The notes beneath the pieces were generated by a model. It ran no database searches. It had not been told where the DNA came from and was given only the letters and a program-made list of their open reading frames with translations. The position numbers and the translations under genes are program-made. From Paludibacteraceae bacterium (GTDB taxonomy: Bacteria; Bacteroidota; Bacteroidia; Bacteroidales; Paludibacteraceae): 42,776 bases of DNA. Below are positions 7,416 through 16,220 of this stretch, in pieces (the stretch's first letter is position 1; every line of letters starts with the position of its first letter). Location: contig JAKSNY010000016.1 in assembly GCA_024399495.1 (NCBI GenBank), positions 1 to 42,776 on the forward strand. Direction: 5' to 3'.

Positions 7416-8129
7416 ATGCCAAATACATACTTTCAATTTAAGAAATTCAGAATAAATCAGTCCCGATGTGCCATGAAAGTGGGTACAGACGGGGTCTTGC
7501 TTGGTTTATTATGTAATTTTGAAGGTTGCCGTCGTATAGCGGACGTGGGTACAGGCACAGGTTTGGTGGCTTTAATGGTTAAGCAGCGTTACCCCGATGT
7601 GGCTGTTACTGCCGTAGAGATAGATACTGATGCCTACACACAGGCTCAGGAGAACTTCAGTGATTCACCTTGGAGTATAAACGGCGTTAACGCTGGTTGG
7701 CAGGAGTATGCTGAGGCTTGTAAGTTGCAGAATATCAGTTTTGATGGTATAGTGTGCAATCCGCCGTATTTTGTAAACTCCCTAAAGAATCCGTCAGCAA
7801 TACGCACCCTTGCACGCCACACAGATTCACTGCCTTTCAGTGAATTGATAGACGGCGTGTGCAAAACACTTACCGCCGATGGCAGGTTTTATGTTATTCT
7901 GCCTATTGAGAGCAAGGCTGATTTTGTGCGTATGGCAGAGTATAGAGGTTTGTATTTATCTGATATTCACTATATTCACCCTGTAGTTGATGGTGCGGTT
8001 AAACGTGTGGTTATGTGCTTTACCAGGCATCGGGTTACAGAAAAAGAGAATCATCTGTATATAGAGCAGTCACGCCACTTATACACAGATGATTTCAAAC
8101 GTCTTACAAAGGATTTTTATTTAGATTGA
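7416..8129 (+). CDS. trmN6: tRNA1(Val) adenine-37 N6-methyltransferase
   Basis: A 237-residue Rossmann-fold methyltransferase that uses S-adenosylmethionine to methylate A37 of tRNA1(Val). The early segment RCAMKVGTDGVLLG is characteristic of the TrmN6/YfiC group. The SAM-binding glycine motif is ADVGTGTGLVALM (42-54), with acidic E68 in AVEIDTDA. The catalytic NPPY is at 115-118 in CNPPYFVNSL, typical for N6-adenine methylation. Length matches the family. The final 13 bases overlap the 3' end of the convergent barrel gene. Confidence 0.9.
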   Translation: MPNTYFQFKKFRINQSRCAMKVGTDGVLLGLLCNFEGCRRIADVGTGTGLVALMVKQRYPDVAVTAVEIDTDAYTQAQENFSDSPWSINGVNAGWQEYAEACKLQNISFDGIVCNPPYFVNSLKNPSAIRTLARHTDSLPFSELIDGVCKTLTADGRFYVILPIESKADFVRMAEYRGLYLSDIHYIHPVVDGAVKRVVMCFTRHRVTEKENHLYIEQSRHLYTDDFKRLTKDFYLD

Positions 8130-9298
8130 CCCGCTTCTGCATTCATTTCAGTTTCCAATGCCCTTAATTCCTCAAGAAGTTGTTTCTTCTCCTCTTCCTG
8201 CTTCTTGATTTTTTTCTGTCTTGCCTTAGTGTATTCTCCCTTATGCTTGCCTGTCATATTTACTCCGTTCTTAACAATAGGGAATGTATAGGCTATAGAT
8301 ACTACAAGTTCATTGTTGTATAGGCTGTGATTGAATTCTGCAGTCTCAACGCACAAAATGTTAGATTTTTCTCCTGTTTCAGGGTCTTCATACATATTGC
8401 TTGCCCATTGATAAGATTCGCTTTGTTTATAATATCTGTTAGACATGCCAAAATCATACAGCACAGAGAAATTGAAATTCTTATAGCCAAAACCAAATCC
8501 TATGCCCCATGTAGTGTTGAAAGGTATTGCCTTATGGTACTCTTCCTTTTGCTTTGGAGATAGTCCGTTAGGGTCGTCCCAATCCACTAAAGTGCCGTTA
8601 ACATACTGTTTGCCGTTCAGGTAATTATAGGTATAGTCATCACATTTGCCTGACTTCTTGTTAAACACAGCAAAATTTTCTTTAAATGACAACCCAATAT
8701 TTAGTTTAGGACCTGTCATAATCCAAATATTCCAATTTTTTGGCAAATCCCAACTGTAATACAAACGGATAGGAATACTTAATCCATGATATGTAGTGTT
8801 GTATCTCTTGTAATAGTCGCTGTTGTTATGCAGATCTCTACCTTCAATAATAATAGTTCCGTCTTCATCATACAGAGTGTTTTTTGAATCAAAGATACCG
8901 CCATTGGTTCTTGCATACTGGTAGTTAAGCCCTAATTTAAGCCCAAGCCCCATTTTGTCAGAGAATCTTATGTCAAATGTAGGACCTACATGGAATCCGT
9001 GCATAGAAGGCATTCTGCCTGTGCTGTTTTTTGTCTCCTTTACAGTCTTCTGAATTGGAATACCTTTTAGTGTGGTGGCAGTGTATGTGGAAAAGGATTT
9101 GCCAGCCTGTGTAATTTCAAAGTATTCCTTTATTATTCCTAAGTTAGTGCCGTTAGGTGCCGTGGTGTAGTATGCGTTGTGTTGGGTTCTGAAATCAAGG
9201 AAATCATAACCTGCCTCAACGCCTACGCTAAAACTTGATGCTAACGCATTTACAGATAGAGCCAGCATAGTGGCAATGGGTAAAAACAGTTTTTTCAT
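8117..9298 (-). CDS. Outer-membrane beta-barrel protein with coiled-coil tail
   Basis: A 393-residue exported protein. Residues 1-20 are a signal peptide (MKKLFLPIATMLALSVNALA). The mature part alternates amphipathic strands rich in aromatic residues, such as FSVGVEAGYDFLDF, GLGLKLGLNYQYA and WGIGFGFGYKNFNFSVLYDFG, and ends the barrel with ELVVSIAYTFPIV, typical of PorT-like or OmpA-like barrels in Bacteroidota. After the last strand comes an unusual charged tail (~355-393) rich in Lys and Glu with a heptad pattern (QKKIKKQEEEKKQLLEELR), probably a periplasmic coiled coil. Function is unknown. It lies downstream of the large barrel gene with a 50-base gap. Confidence 0.78.
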   Translation of the reverse strand: MKKLFLPIATMLALSVNALASSFSVGVEAGYDFLDFRTQHNAYYTTAPNGTNLGIIKEYFEITQAGKSFSTYTATTLKGIPIQKTVKETKNSTGRMPSMHGFHVGPTFDIRFSDKMGLGLKLGLNYQYARTNGGIFDSKNTLYDEDGTIIIEGRDLHNNSDYYKRYNTTYHGLSIPIRLYYSWDLPKNWNIWIMTGPKLNIGLSFKENFAVFNKKSGKCDDYTYNYLNGKQYVNGTLVDWDDPNGLSPKQKEEYHKAIPFNTTWGIGFGFGYKNFNFSVLYDFGMSNRYYKQSESYQWASNMYEDPETGEKSNILCVETAEFNHSLYNNELVVSIAYTFPIVKNGVNMTGKHKGEYTKARQKKIKKQEEEKKQLLEELRALETEMNAEAGQSK

Positions 9299-9322
9299 AC
9301 TAATGAATATTTTATTCGGTTG

Positions 9323-9330
9323 TAAAGGTA
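9323..9330 (-). promoter_or_regulatory. Possible -7 box for the barrel gene
   Basis: Minus strand TACCTTTA matches TAnnTTTG at seven of eight positions, 24 bases before the start at 9298. It would let this gene be transcribed apart from its upstream neighbours. Confidence 0.35.
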
Positions 9331-9348
9331 ATTATTATTATTTAATTT

Positions 9349-11181
9349 TCAAAAATTATATTTCAATCCTATTGCCAGTGCTATCCTATGGTTTGCTGTT
9401 CTTGAGATTTTGCAATAATCCAATGTTTCATTCCATGTATATTCATATTGGTTAAAATCTCCCAAATCCCTGCCCTCTATATAGAGGTCAAGTTTATCAA
9501 AGAATGTCTTTGAGAAACGCAGGTTGGTCTGAATATAAGAGTCTTTTGCACTGTAGGCTGTCTCCTTACGGCTGGCATAACCGCCTTTCAGGTTTATACC
9601 CCAACCCTGTGGCAGTTTCCATTTTAAATCAGCAAAAATCTCATAGTTTACAGTGGTCTTTGTTGCCTTAAGGTTATTCTTATAAGATATGAACTCAATG
9701 TTGGTCTGTCCGTAAATTTCCATAGTGAAATGCTCCCAAGTACCCTTCAAATCCACTCTGGCACTTGCCTGTTGCTGAATGCCGGCATTTATGTATGTGT
9801 AGTATGTGATTCCGTCTGTAGTGGTGTTATCCACAACTTTCTCTGCTTTATCACGCGTATGGGTGTATTTAAGCAATGCGTATAGTTCAAAATTCTGCTT
9901 GAACGTGTAGGTGTATTTTAAATCCACCGCATTGTTTATTTGTGGCTTTAGGTTTGGATTACCGGTAAAGTATTCACTTTCTGTATTACCAACCTTTATC
10001 ATGCTTGTAAGTTTATCGTATGTGGGGCGTATAATGTTTCTGTTGTAAGAAACTTGCAACTTATGCCTGTCGGCAGGTTTGTAGCCTATGTATGCCCTAA
10101 CCATATCACGCCACTCATTATTTTTAAATGAGACTTTTATGGAATCCAGACTTTTGCCTTCTGCCATATCGGGTGTAAGGGCATGAGTAAACCATTGTAA
10201 TCTGTTCTCCACACCAAAGTCAAACTTGTATATACTATAATCCAATTTTATTACAGGCTCTACGGCAAGTGAGTAGTACCAATAGCCTTGTGTTTTTGAC
10301 TTGTCGTCCAGCCATTGTCCGTTTATATAGTCCTTACGCCAATAGAAATCCATCTCGTTGTTCTGTTTTACATCAATGCCCAGTGAGCCTTTAAGTCCTG
10401 GTGCTGTAAACAGATTCTTATCCTCATAATAAATTTGGTACAGATAGTTAAGGTCATTCAGGTTGCTTGGTGCCTTGTACCGTTTCTCTTCTTTGTAATA
10501 AGTGCCACGGTCATTGTGCAGAGACCTCTCTTTTTCCTCCCTGTCAAAACTCATGAATGTGGAGAACTGCACCCATAAGTTACGCCCCTGAACATTGAAA
10601 TCGTGGTTGTATTTTATGTGTGAGTCTATCTGATGGCTTGAGAACTTGTAGTTTTCATCTTGATGACCCATAATTGAGTCTATCTTTATATCGGGTTCTT
10701 TGCCTGACAAGTCCAGTTTTCCACTGTTGGTTATGGAATTATTTTTATTGCCATAATAATCGTATCTAAAATACGCAGACAGTACATCTTTAGGGGTGAT
10801 ATTAACCCCGATGTCAACACCTGCTCCGCCATTCCAGCCACGTTTGTTATCTTTTGTATAGTCATAACTTCCCTTTGTAATGTAGCCTTTCTGCACCGCT
10901 TTGTATATGTCACTTTGGTTCAGTCCGTCAATATGGTTCCAAAACTCCTTGGTGCCGCTGGCAGAGAATTTTTCTGTTTCAGTGGTCCAATACTTATGAC
11001 CACCACTTATATCGGTATGTATATACCATTTTGTAGTGTCATAATTGAGTTCTAAATCCAAATTTTCTGTATGCCCTTTTATAAAGTTGTATGAACCGTT
11101 TACATCAATGCTTCCACCAAAGCCCTGACCAAACAAAACTGCTGGACATAATAATAACAATATAGTAAATAATTTATTCAT
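9349..11181 (-). CDS. TonB-receptor-like outer-membrane barrel lacking a plug
   Basis: A 610-residue outer-membrane protein. A signal peptide (MNKLFTILLLLCPAVLFGQ) is followed at once by beta-barrel strands. Stretches such as RHKLQVSYNRNIIRPTYDKL, GNPNLKPQINNAVDLKYTY and FELYALLKYTHTRDKAEKV are characteristic of the C-terminal barrel of TonB-dependent receptors in the 'outer membrane beta-barrel family' (PF14905 type). The usual N-terminal carboxypeptidase-like domain and TonB plug are missing, so energised uptake is doubtful. The C-terminus IALAIGLKYNF ends in phenylalanine as expected for barrel assembly. The start ATG overlaps the upstream AsmA-like stop by 8 bases, which implies translational coupling. 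Confidence 0.8.
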   Translation of the reverse strand: MNKLFTILLLLCPAVLFGQGFGGSIDVNGSYNFIKGHTENLDLELNYDTTKWYIHTDISGGHKYWTTETEKFSASGTKEFWNHIDGLNQSDIYKAVQKGYITKGSYDYTKDNKRGWNGGAGVDIGVNITPKDVLSAYFRYDYYGNKNNSITNSGKLDLSGKEPDIKIDSIMGHQDENYKFSSHQIDSHIKYNHDFNVQGRNLWVQFSTFMSFDREEKERSLHNDRGTYYKEEKRYKAPSNLNDLNYLYQIYYEDKNLFTAPGLKGSLGIDVKQNNEMDFYWRKDYINGQWLDDKSKTQGYWYYSLAVEPVIKLDYSIYKFDFGVENRLQWFTHALTPDMAEGKSLDSIKVSFKNNEWRDMVRAYIGYKPADRHKLQVSYNRNIIRPTYDKLTSMIKVGNTESEYFTGNPNLKPQINNAVDLKYTYTFKQNFELYALLKYTHTRDKAEKVVDNTTTDGITYYTYINAGIQQQASARVDLKGTWEHFTMEIYGQTNIEFISYKNNLKATKTTVNYEIFADLKWKLPQGWGINLKGGYASRKETAYSAKDSYIQTNLRFSKTFFDKLDLYIEGRDLGDFNQYEYTWNETLDYCKISRTANHRIALAIGLKYNF

Positions 11182-14100
11182 AATCTTGACCCTTGACCCT
11201 TGACCCTCTTAATGCATCAACAAACACCTCTGCGGTTGATTTTATATCATCAATAATGGTTCTGCCGTTAATTTGAGCCTCATGATAACGCACAGGCTCA
11301 TTTTTTGTATAGCGGGGCTTTTCAAGCCCTATATCCATGTTATCTATAGTGCCACCTATTCTTACTCCTATAATTACAGGCTTTAAGACGGTAACGTGAT
11401 AATCAAGTTCTTCAATTGAATTGCCGTTCATAGTATGGTTTCCGCCGGCGGCAACCAACAGTTTGTCAAGTTTTATTTTAAAAGGATATACAGATAGGGT
11501 GTCGTTATTATAGTGTGCCTCCGCATATAGAGAGTCTATCTTATTTGTGGCATCCTTATGGAACACCAATAATTTTGAAATTGTTTTATATATGTTTTGG
11601 GGAATAATAACCAAATCGGTGCCTGAGATTGAGAGATTCTCCACATCGTGGTTTGGCAGCAATTCAAGTTTGTCATTATAGAGTGTTGATGCCGTGTAAT
11701 CCACATCAACCTTGCCTGCAAGTGAACGCAACATTGGCATAATGGAGTCAATATTTGGAATAATATCTATAACTTTCTTAATGTCAATATTGTGCATTTT
11801 GAAGCTCATATCCAATGACGTGCTGTCGCCAAACTGTTTGCCATCCTTTGGCTGCGTAAGAGCCACCTTGGCATTTAGGTTAATGTTTGCCAAATCACTC
11901 TCAAAAGCAATGTCTTCAAGCATACAAGTACCGTCATTCAGATAAACATCGGCTGTAAGGTTTTTAGCCTTTTGACCCATTATAACGGCATTCTTAATGT
12001 CTGCGTCAAGTGCCAAATCAATGTCAAACGGTATTGAAGCCATCAATTCATACATAGGATTGTCAGAAGTTTTTGCTGAATCCGCCGCTACAGGTTCTTC
12101 TATGGGTTTGTTGTCATTTCCAATAAGTCCCAATTCTGTATAATAACTTTTAAGAGAGGAAATAATACCTAACAGTTCATCAACGTTTGTCTTCTCTGAA
12201 TAGAATTTAAGGTCTGCCTCCAAATTTCCGCTCTTGCTTCTCCAATCTGCAACATTATTCAAATTGCCGGTCAATTCAAAATCAGATTCACCTATTTGTA
12301 TTCTGCTTTTGGTTATCTCCGCCTTCTGATTACGGTATGTATATACTAATTTTGGCAAAACGGTTTGTATTGGAACCACCTGCATATTCTCAATATCAAT
12401 ATATACCTCAGGTTTTAAGTCAACAACATAGTCATTATAATTGGAGAAATCCCCTTCCTCTTCATACTTAAATTCCATTTGTCCTATCAGAATTGCATTA
12501 TAATTAATAAAACCATACTCAATGCTGTCAATTTTTGCCGTGTAATGTGTGTATTGCCAATCGGGATTTTTATACGAACCTCTATAGTAAACCTCACCGT
12601 ATGGTTTTGCAATCCATAGTCTGTCAGTATCTATAATTGCCGTAAGTTCATCAACCTTAAAATCAAAAATGTATGTAGGGGTGAATTTCTTGGTGCTGTC
12701 AGTGCACTCCTGTCCCAATATGCCAAGGGTGGTGTTTGGAATGTCAATGTTCAGATACGGCATATCCACTTTTATGTTCTTCAAGCCCAATCTATAGTCA
12801 AAATTCATTAAATCAGGAGAGTCCACATCCTTAACATAGTTTTTAAGTGCTTGTAGTGTTGAATCAGGGATAGGGAAACTGACTTTATAATCCAATACCC
12901 CGATGCCTGCATCGTAGCCGTCAAGGGCATGGACTTTAATGTCATTTACGTTTAGTGTCATGTCTCCGTAAATGCTGTCCCAATCCAATTCCACTATATC
13001 ATTAAGACGGGTATGCTTAACCACCACATCAAGATTCAGCATGCCTGATACTGATGCGTTATGAGTGTAAGTCTTAACGTCATTTATGGTTTTCTTCACT
13101 TCTGCCGGGGCTCTGCCGGTAGGGGAGTAGGCATTATGTATGTCATAAAGTATTGACGGTAGAGAGTCTGCAATGCAATTCAGCAGAGAATCTACATAAA
13201 GATTTGCCTCCGCCACATCAGCACCTACATTTAAATTAACATCAAATGTAGGGTTGAATTTATCCATTTTACCCGATGGAAACATATTTGTAAGTTGTGC
13301 GGTAAGATGCAGCGTGTTTGGCGTGTCGCCGTCATTATGCAATTCAGATAATATCCTTGTGCTGAAATCATTGACCGTAACCTTACTTCTTTTCAGGTGA
13401 TTCATATCAAAATGTGTATCCACACTAAGCATTGTGGAGTCTAATGAATATGGAACTTTGGTAAGGTCATAATGTCCGTGCAGGTCACTTATTTGAAGCC
13501 TATTGTCAATTACAGGGAAATGCCTGTCATCAAGATTTCCCTTCATTTTTAGGGTTGTGGATAAAGTCATGTCAGCCTCCAGCTCCTTTGGAATGGAAGC
13601 GGGTATTGCTGACATTATTCTGCCAAGAGCAGGCACTGCGTTCCACTGTTTCAGAGATAAGACTTTAATTATGTCTGAGTATTTCCAATTGCTTATAGCG
13701 GCATCAGCATCAATATACATACCTGCCGTAGAGTCCATAGCCATACGGAATGAGCCGTCAGTACTTAGTGCCAATGGACCTAAATCAAGGTTCAGTTCCT
13801 GTATATCAGCCGTCAGGGAGTCTGTTATGGCTATATTGCCAACCAAATCAATGTCAACTGACTGCCATCTCAAATTAAGTTCCTCAATGTCAGCCCTAAT
13901 GTCAGAAAATGTGGAGTCAATGTCAGCCTCGGCGTATAGATTGAGGTTTACATCAGTAAAGGAAATAGTGTCAGGCATATCAATAAATGATGCCTTGCAG
14001 TTCTCTATTAAGACTTTGTTTATATCAAAATAAAAAGGTAACGGCGATGATTCCGTTTGGACTGTATCTAATGGAATATCAACTATTTGTGCCAAATTCA

Positions 14101-14506
14101 AATTGCCTAATGAATCTATAAACACATTAACGGTGGCATTCTCTATACCTATTCCGTTTATGTCAAGTTTCTTTTGCGTGAAATAAGACTCCACATTAAG
14201 AGTTATAACCAACGATGGAATGCTGAAAGCAGTGTCTGTAGGGGCTTGTGGAGCGGAGTATTTGACACACAGATTTTGTAGTTTAAGTCCAAAATCGGGG
14301 AATGTGCTGAAGAATGTGAGTTCTACATTATCCAATGTGTGCGGCTCCGTTAAAATGGAATCCGCCATCTGATTTACAATAGGTGTAAGCCTTTTAGGCG
14401 TAAAGACCACATATACTAATGTACAAACGGCAAGTAACGCAATTACTACAATGCTTGCAATAGATATGATAACTCCCCAAATACTTTTTTTTACAACTGC
14501 ATTCAT
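11174..14506 (-). CDS. AsmA/TamB-like envelope protein
   Basis: A 1110-residue protein anchored in the inner membrane by one N-terminal helix (about 10-35, IWGVIISIASIVVIALLAV) with a huge periplasmic part. The segment after the helix, TPKRLTPIVNQMADSIL, and the repeated pattern of paired beta strands with LDLGPLALSTDGSFRM-like turns are typical of the AsmA family. These proteins form a repeating beta-groove and are thought to move phospholipids or help outer-membrane assembly. The C-terminal 250 residues hold the AsmA-like C-terminal region (LNLNAKVALTQPKDG, KLLVAAGGNHTMNG). It sits 9 bases after the ATPase gene and overlaps the next barrel gene, so the three may be one transcript. A heptamer repeat near its 3' end is listed separately. 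Confidence 0.82.
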   Translation of the reverse strand: MNAVVKKSIWGVIISIASIVVIALLAVCTLVYVVFTPKRLTPIVNQMADSILTEPHTLDNVELTFFSTFPDFGLKLQNLCVKYSAPQAPTDTAFSIPSLVITLNVESYFTQKKLDINGIGIENATVNVFIDSLGNLNLAQIVDIPLDTVQTESSPLPFYFDINKVLIENCKASFIDMPDTISFTDVNLNLYAEADIDSTFSDIRADIEELNLRWQSVDIDLVGNIAITDSLTADIQELNLDLGPLALSTDGSFRMAMDSTAGMYIDADAAISNWKYSDIIKVLSLKQWNAVPALGRIMSAIPASIPKELEADMTLSTTLKMKGNLDDRHFPVIDNRLQISDLHGHYDLTKVPYSLDSTMLSVDTHFDMNHLKRSKVTVNDFSTRILSELHNDGDTPNTLHLTAQLTNMFPSGKMDKFNPTFDVNLNVGADVAEANLYVDSLLNCIADSLPSILYDIHNAYSPTGRAPAEVKKTINDVKTYTHNASVSGMLNLDVVVKHTRLNDIVELDWDSIYGDMTLNVNDIKVHALDGYDAGIGVLDYKVSFPIPDSTLQALKNYVKDVDSPDLMNFDYRLGLKNIKVDMPYLNIDIPNTTLGILGQECTDSTKKFTPTYIFDFKVDELTAIIDTDRLWIAKPYGEVYYRGSYKNPDWQYTHYTAKIDSIEYGFINYNAILIGQMEFKYEEEGDFSNYNDYVVDLKPEVYIDIENMQVVPIQTVLPKLVYTYRNQKAEITKSRIQIGESDFELTGNLNNVADWRSKSGNLEADLKFYSEKTNVDELLGIISSLKSYYTELGLIGNDNKPIEEPVAADSAKTSDNPMYELMASIPFDIDLALDADIKNAVIMGQKAKNLTADVYLNDGTCMLEDIAFESDLANINLNAKVALTQPKDGKQFGDSTSLDMSFKMHNIDIKKVIDIIPNIDSIMPMLRSLAGKVDVDYTASTLYNDKLELLPNHDVENLSISGTDLVIIPQNIYKTISKLLVFHKDATNKIDSLYAEAHYNNDTLSVYPFKIKLDKLLVAAGGNHTMNGNSIEELDYHVTVLKPVIIGVRIGGTIDNMDIGLEKPRYTKNEPVRYHEAQINGRTIIDDIKSTAEVFVDALRGSRVKGQDYE
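11185..11205. repeat. CTTGACC heptamer array inside the asmA-like 3' end
   Basis: Three perfect direct copies of CTTGACC lie in the last codons of the AsmA-like gene, encoding part of SRVKGQ, and end 4 bases from the start codon of the next gene. One copy more or less would shift the reading frame at the C-terminus and change the stop-start overlap. Confidence 0.8.
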
Positions 14507-14515
14507 TACTGTACG

Positions 14516-16090
14516 CTATAATTTCACACTCTTCCAACTCTCTATAGTGCGTGATTCCGTAGTGAAGTTTATGCCCACCTTCAGTTTGCGGCGTGGGTCG
14601 GCAAGATACGGGTCTGCGTAGTGCATATCGTCTATCTGTTTTAGCGCCTCTTCCACAGACTTATCCACCTTGTACTCTATTATATAGACTGTGTTTGTGG
14701 TCTCCAGTATGGCATCTGTCCTACCTACGGCAAACGGAACCTCAACCCTCATATTCTGTCCAAGAAGCGTAAGTATAAGGTACATTATTGTTTGAAACGC
14801 AGGCTCCGTCTTGTTCTCATAGTAGTATGGAATGGCGGCTATGTACGCCTTTATCTCTGTAAGTGCGGTGTCTATGTCATCGGCGTAGAGAGCCTGAACC
14901 ACACGCACAAGCATTCTGTTGCTCTCGTCATCGGATATGTTTGACACCATAGGCAGGAATGATTGCAGGAACCCCTCCTTTACCTCTTTATTAGGGAATC
15001 CTAATGTGAATAGTCTGGTAATAGTGTCAGCTTTCTTTATTGTAAGGTAGCCACTCTGGTAAAGCATTGGGAGTGCAGACACAGCAACCTCTGGTGACAC
15101 GTTGAACTCATTTTCTCCAGCAACCCTGCCCTCTATGTTTTGCAATTCCGTCTTATACTTGCGCATTTCACCAAACAGGAACGTAGGCGTGCCTGAACTG
15201 TACCAATACTGACCTATATCCCTTGCACTGAAGGCGTTTATAAGGCTGAATGGGTTGAACACATCTGTCATTGCTCCGTCATCGCCTTTTGAAAAATGGT
15301 AGCCGTCATAATTCTCTGTAAGTTTTGCAACCGCATCTTCAAAACTGATTTTCTGCTTATCTGCAAGTGTTTGAATATCAGGCTTGCACAGTGTAAGCAG
15401 TTCATCCTTGGTTATGCCACACAGGCCGTCATACTCAGGCAGCATACTTATGTTGGTGAGGTTGTTTATCTCTGAGAATATGCTTAGTTGTGAGAACTTG
15501 GTTATACCCGTTATTAAGCCGAAACGCAGCATTGCGTCACAGATTTTTATAGGTCCGTAAAAGTTGCGGAGCATATCCCTCAGTTCCTCAAACACAGGCT
15601 TGTTGTGCATAACCTTAAGAAGTGCGGAGTCATACTCGTCTATAAGAAGCACCACTTTTTGACCTGTTACGGAGTAGGCACGCTTTATAACACCCTCCAG
15701 TCTGTTGCCCAAAGTGACCTCCATTTCATTTCTCCCATAAACCTTTTCATATTCGCCAATCATTAGGCTGAGGCTGCTTTTTACCTCCTGTGGGTTCATT
15801 GATTTAATAGAGCTCATATCAAACCTTAGCACAGGGTACTTAACCCAATCCTTTTCAAGTTCATCCGCTTTCAGACCTGCAAACAACTCCTTTCTGCCCT
15901 CAAAATAGCACTGCAATGTATCCACAAGCAGAGACTTTCCAAACCTGCGAGGACGACTCAGGAACACATACCTGTATTTGTTGGCAATGTTATGCACATA
16001 ACCTGTCTTATCCACATAAAAGTAACCGCCTTCAACAATATCCTTGAAAGTGTATATCCCTAATGGGTAGTTCTTAACCTGTGCCACCAT
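14516..16090 (-). CDS. AAA-ATPase-like / PD-(D/E)XK nuclease-fold protein
   Basis: A 524-residue protein of the PF09820 plus PF08011 architecture. The N-terminal half has the family signature GGYFYVDKTGYV (21-32), a P-loop variant RPRRFGKSLLVDTL (46-59) and Walker B VVLLIDEYDSALL (146-158). The C-terminal domain has a PD-(D/E)XK pattern: D460 in RTDAILE, then E473-x-K475 in IIEYKVD. Such proteins are found in many copies in Bacteroidales genomes and their biological role is unsettled; defence or mobile-element functions have been guessed. It has its own promoter and lies 9 bases upstream of the AsmA-like gene. It looks intact. Confidence 0.88.
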   Translation of the reverse strand: MVAQVKNYPLGIYTFKDIVEGGYFYVDKTGYVHNIANKYRYVFLSRPRRFGKSLLVDTLQCYFEGRKELFAGLKADELEKDWVKYPVLRFDMSSIKSMNPQEVKSSLSLMIGEYEKVYGRNEMEVTLGNRLEGVIKRAYSVTGQKVVLLIDEYDSALLKVMHNKPVFEELRDMLRNFYGPIKICDAMLRFGLITGITKFSQLSIFSEINNLTNISMLPEYDGLCGITKDELLTLCKPDIQTLADKQKISFEDAVAKLTENYDGYHFSKGDDGAMTDVFNPFSLINAFSARDIGQYWYSSGTPTFLFGEMRKYKTELQNIEGRVAGENEFNVSPEVAVSALPMLYQSGYLTIKKADTITRLFTLGFPNKEVKEGFLQSFLPMVSNISDDESNRMLVRVVQALYADDIDTALTEIKAYIAAIPYYYENKTEPAFQTIMYLILTLLGQNMRVEVPFAVGRTDAILETTNTVYIIEYKVDKSVEEALKQIDDMHYADPYLADPRRKLKVGINFTTESRTIESWKSVKL

Positions 16091-16116
16091 AACTCAAATC
16101 TTTTTAGGAGATTGTG

Positions 16117-16124
16117 CAAATATA
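16117..16124 (-). promoter_or_regulatory. Promoter -7 box for the ATPase gene
   Basis: Minus strand TATATTTG matches TAnnTTTG, 26 bases before the start at 16090. It could also drive the AsmA-like and barrel genes. Confidence 0.6.
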
Positions 16125-16136
16125 CGAATAAGAAAA

Positions 16137-16172
16137 CAAAAATCAAAAAATGCAGGCATTTTTTGATTTTTG
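16137..16172. terminator. Perfect 17-bp inverted repeat, probable terminator
   Basis: CAAAAATCAAAAAATGC (16137-16153) and its exact complement at 16156-16172 are separated by AG. It lies after the stop of the giant T9SS gene and before the ATPase promoter. Its A and T tracts would allow termination on either strand. Confidence 0.65.
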
Positions 16173-16220
16173 TTGAATAGATAGCAGTTATATTTTACTT
16201 ATTATGTCCTTATTTTAGGT

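Noticed and set aside
13503-14033. A 176-codon plus-strand frame
   Set aside because: It is antisense to the AsmA-like gene, lacks a promoter box and reads as low-complexity serine-rich sequence caused by the opposite strand's codons.
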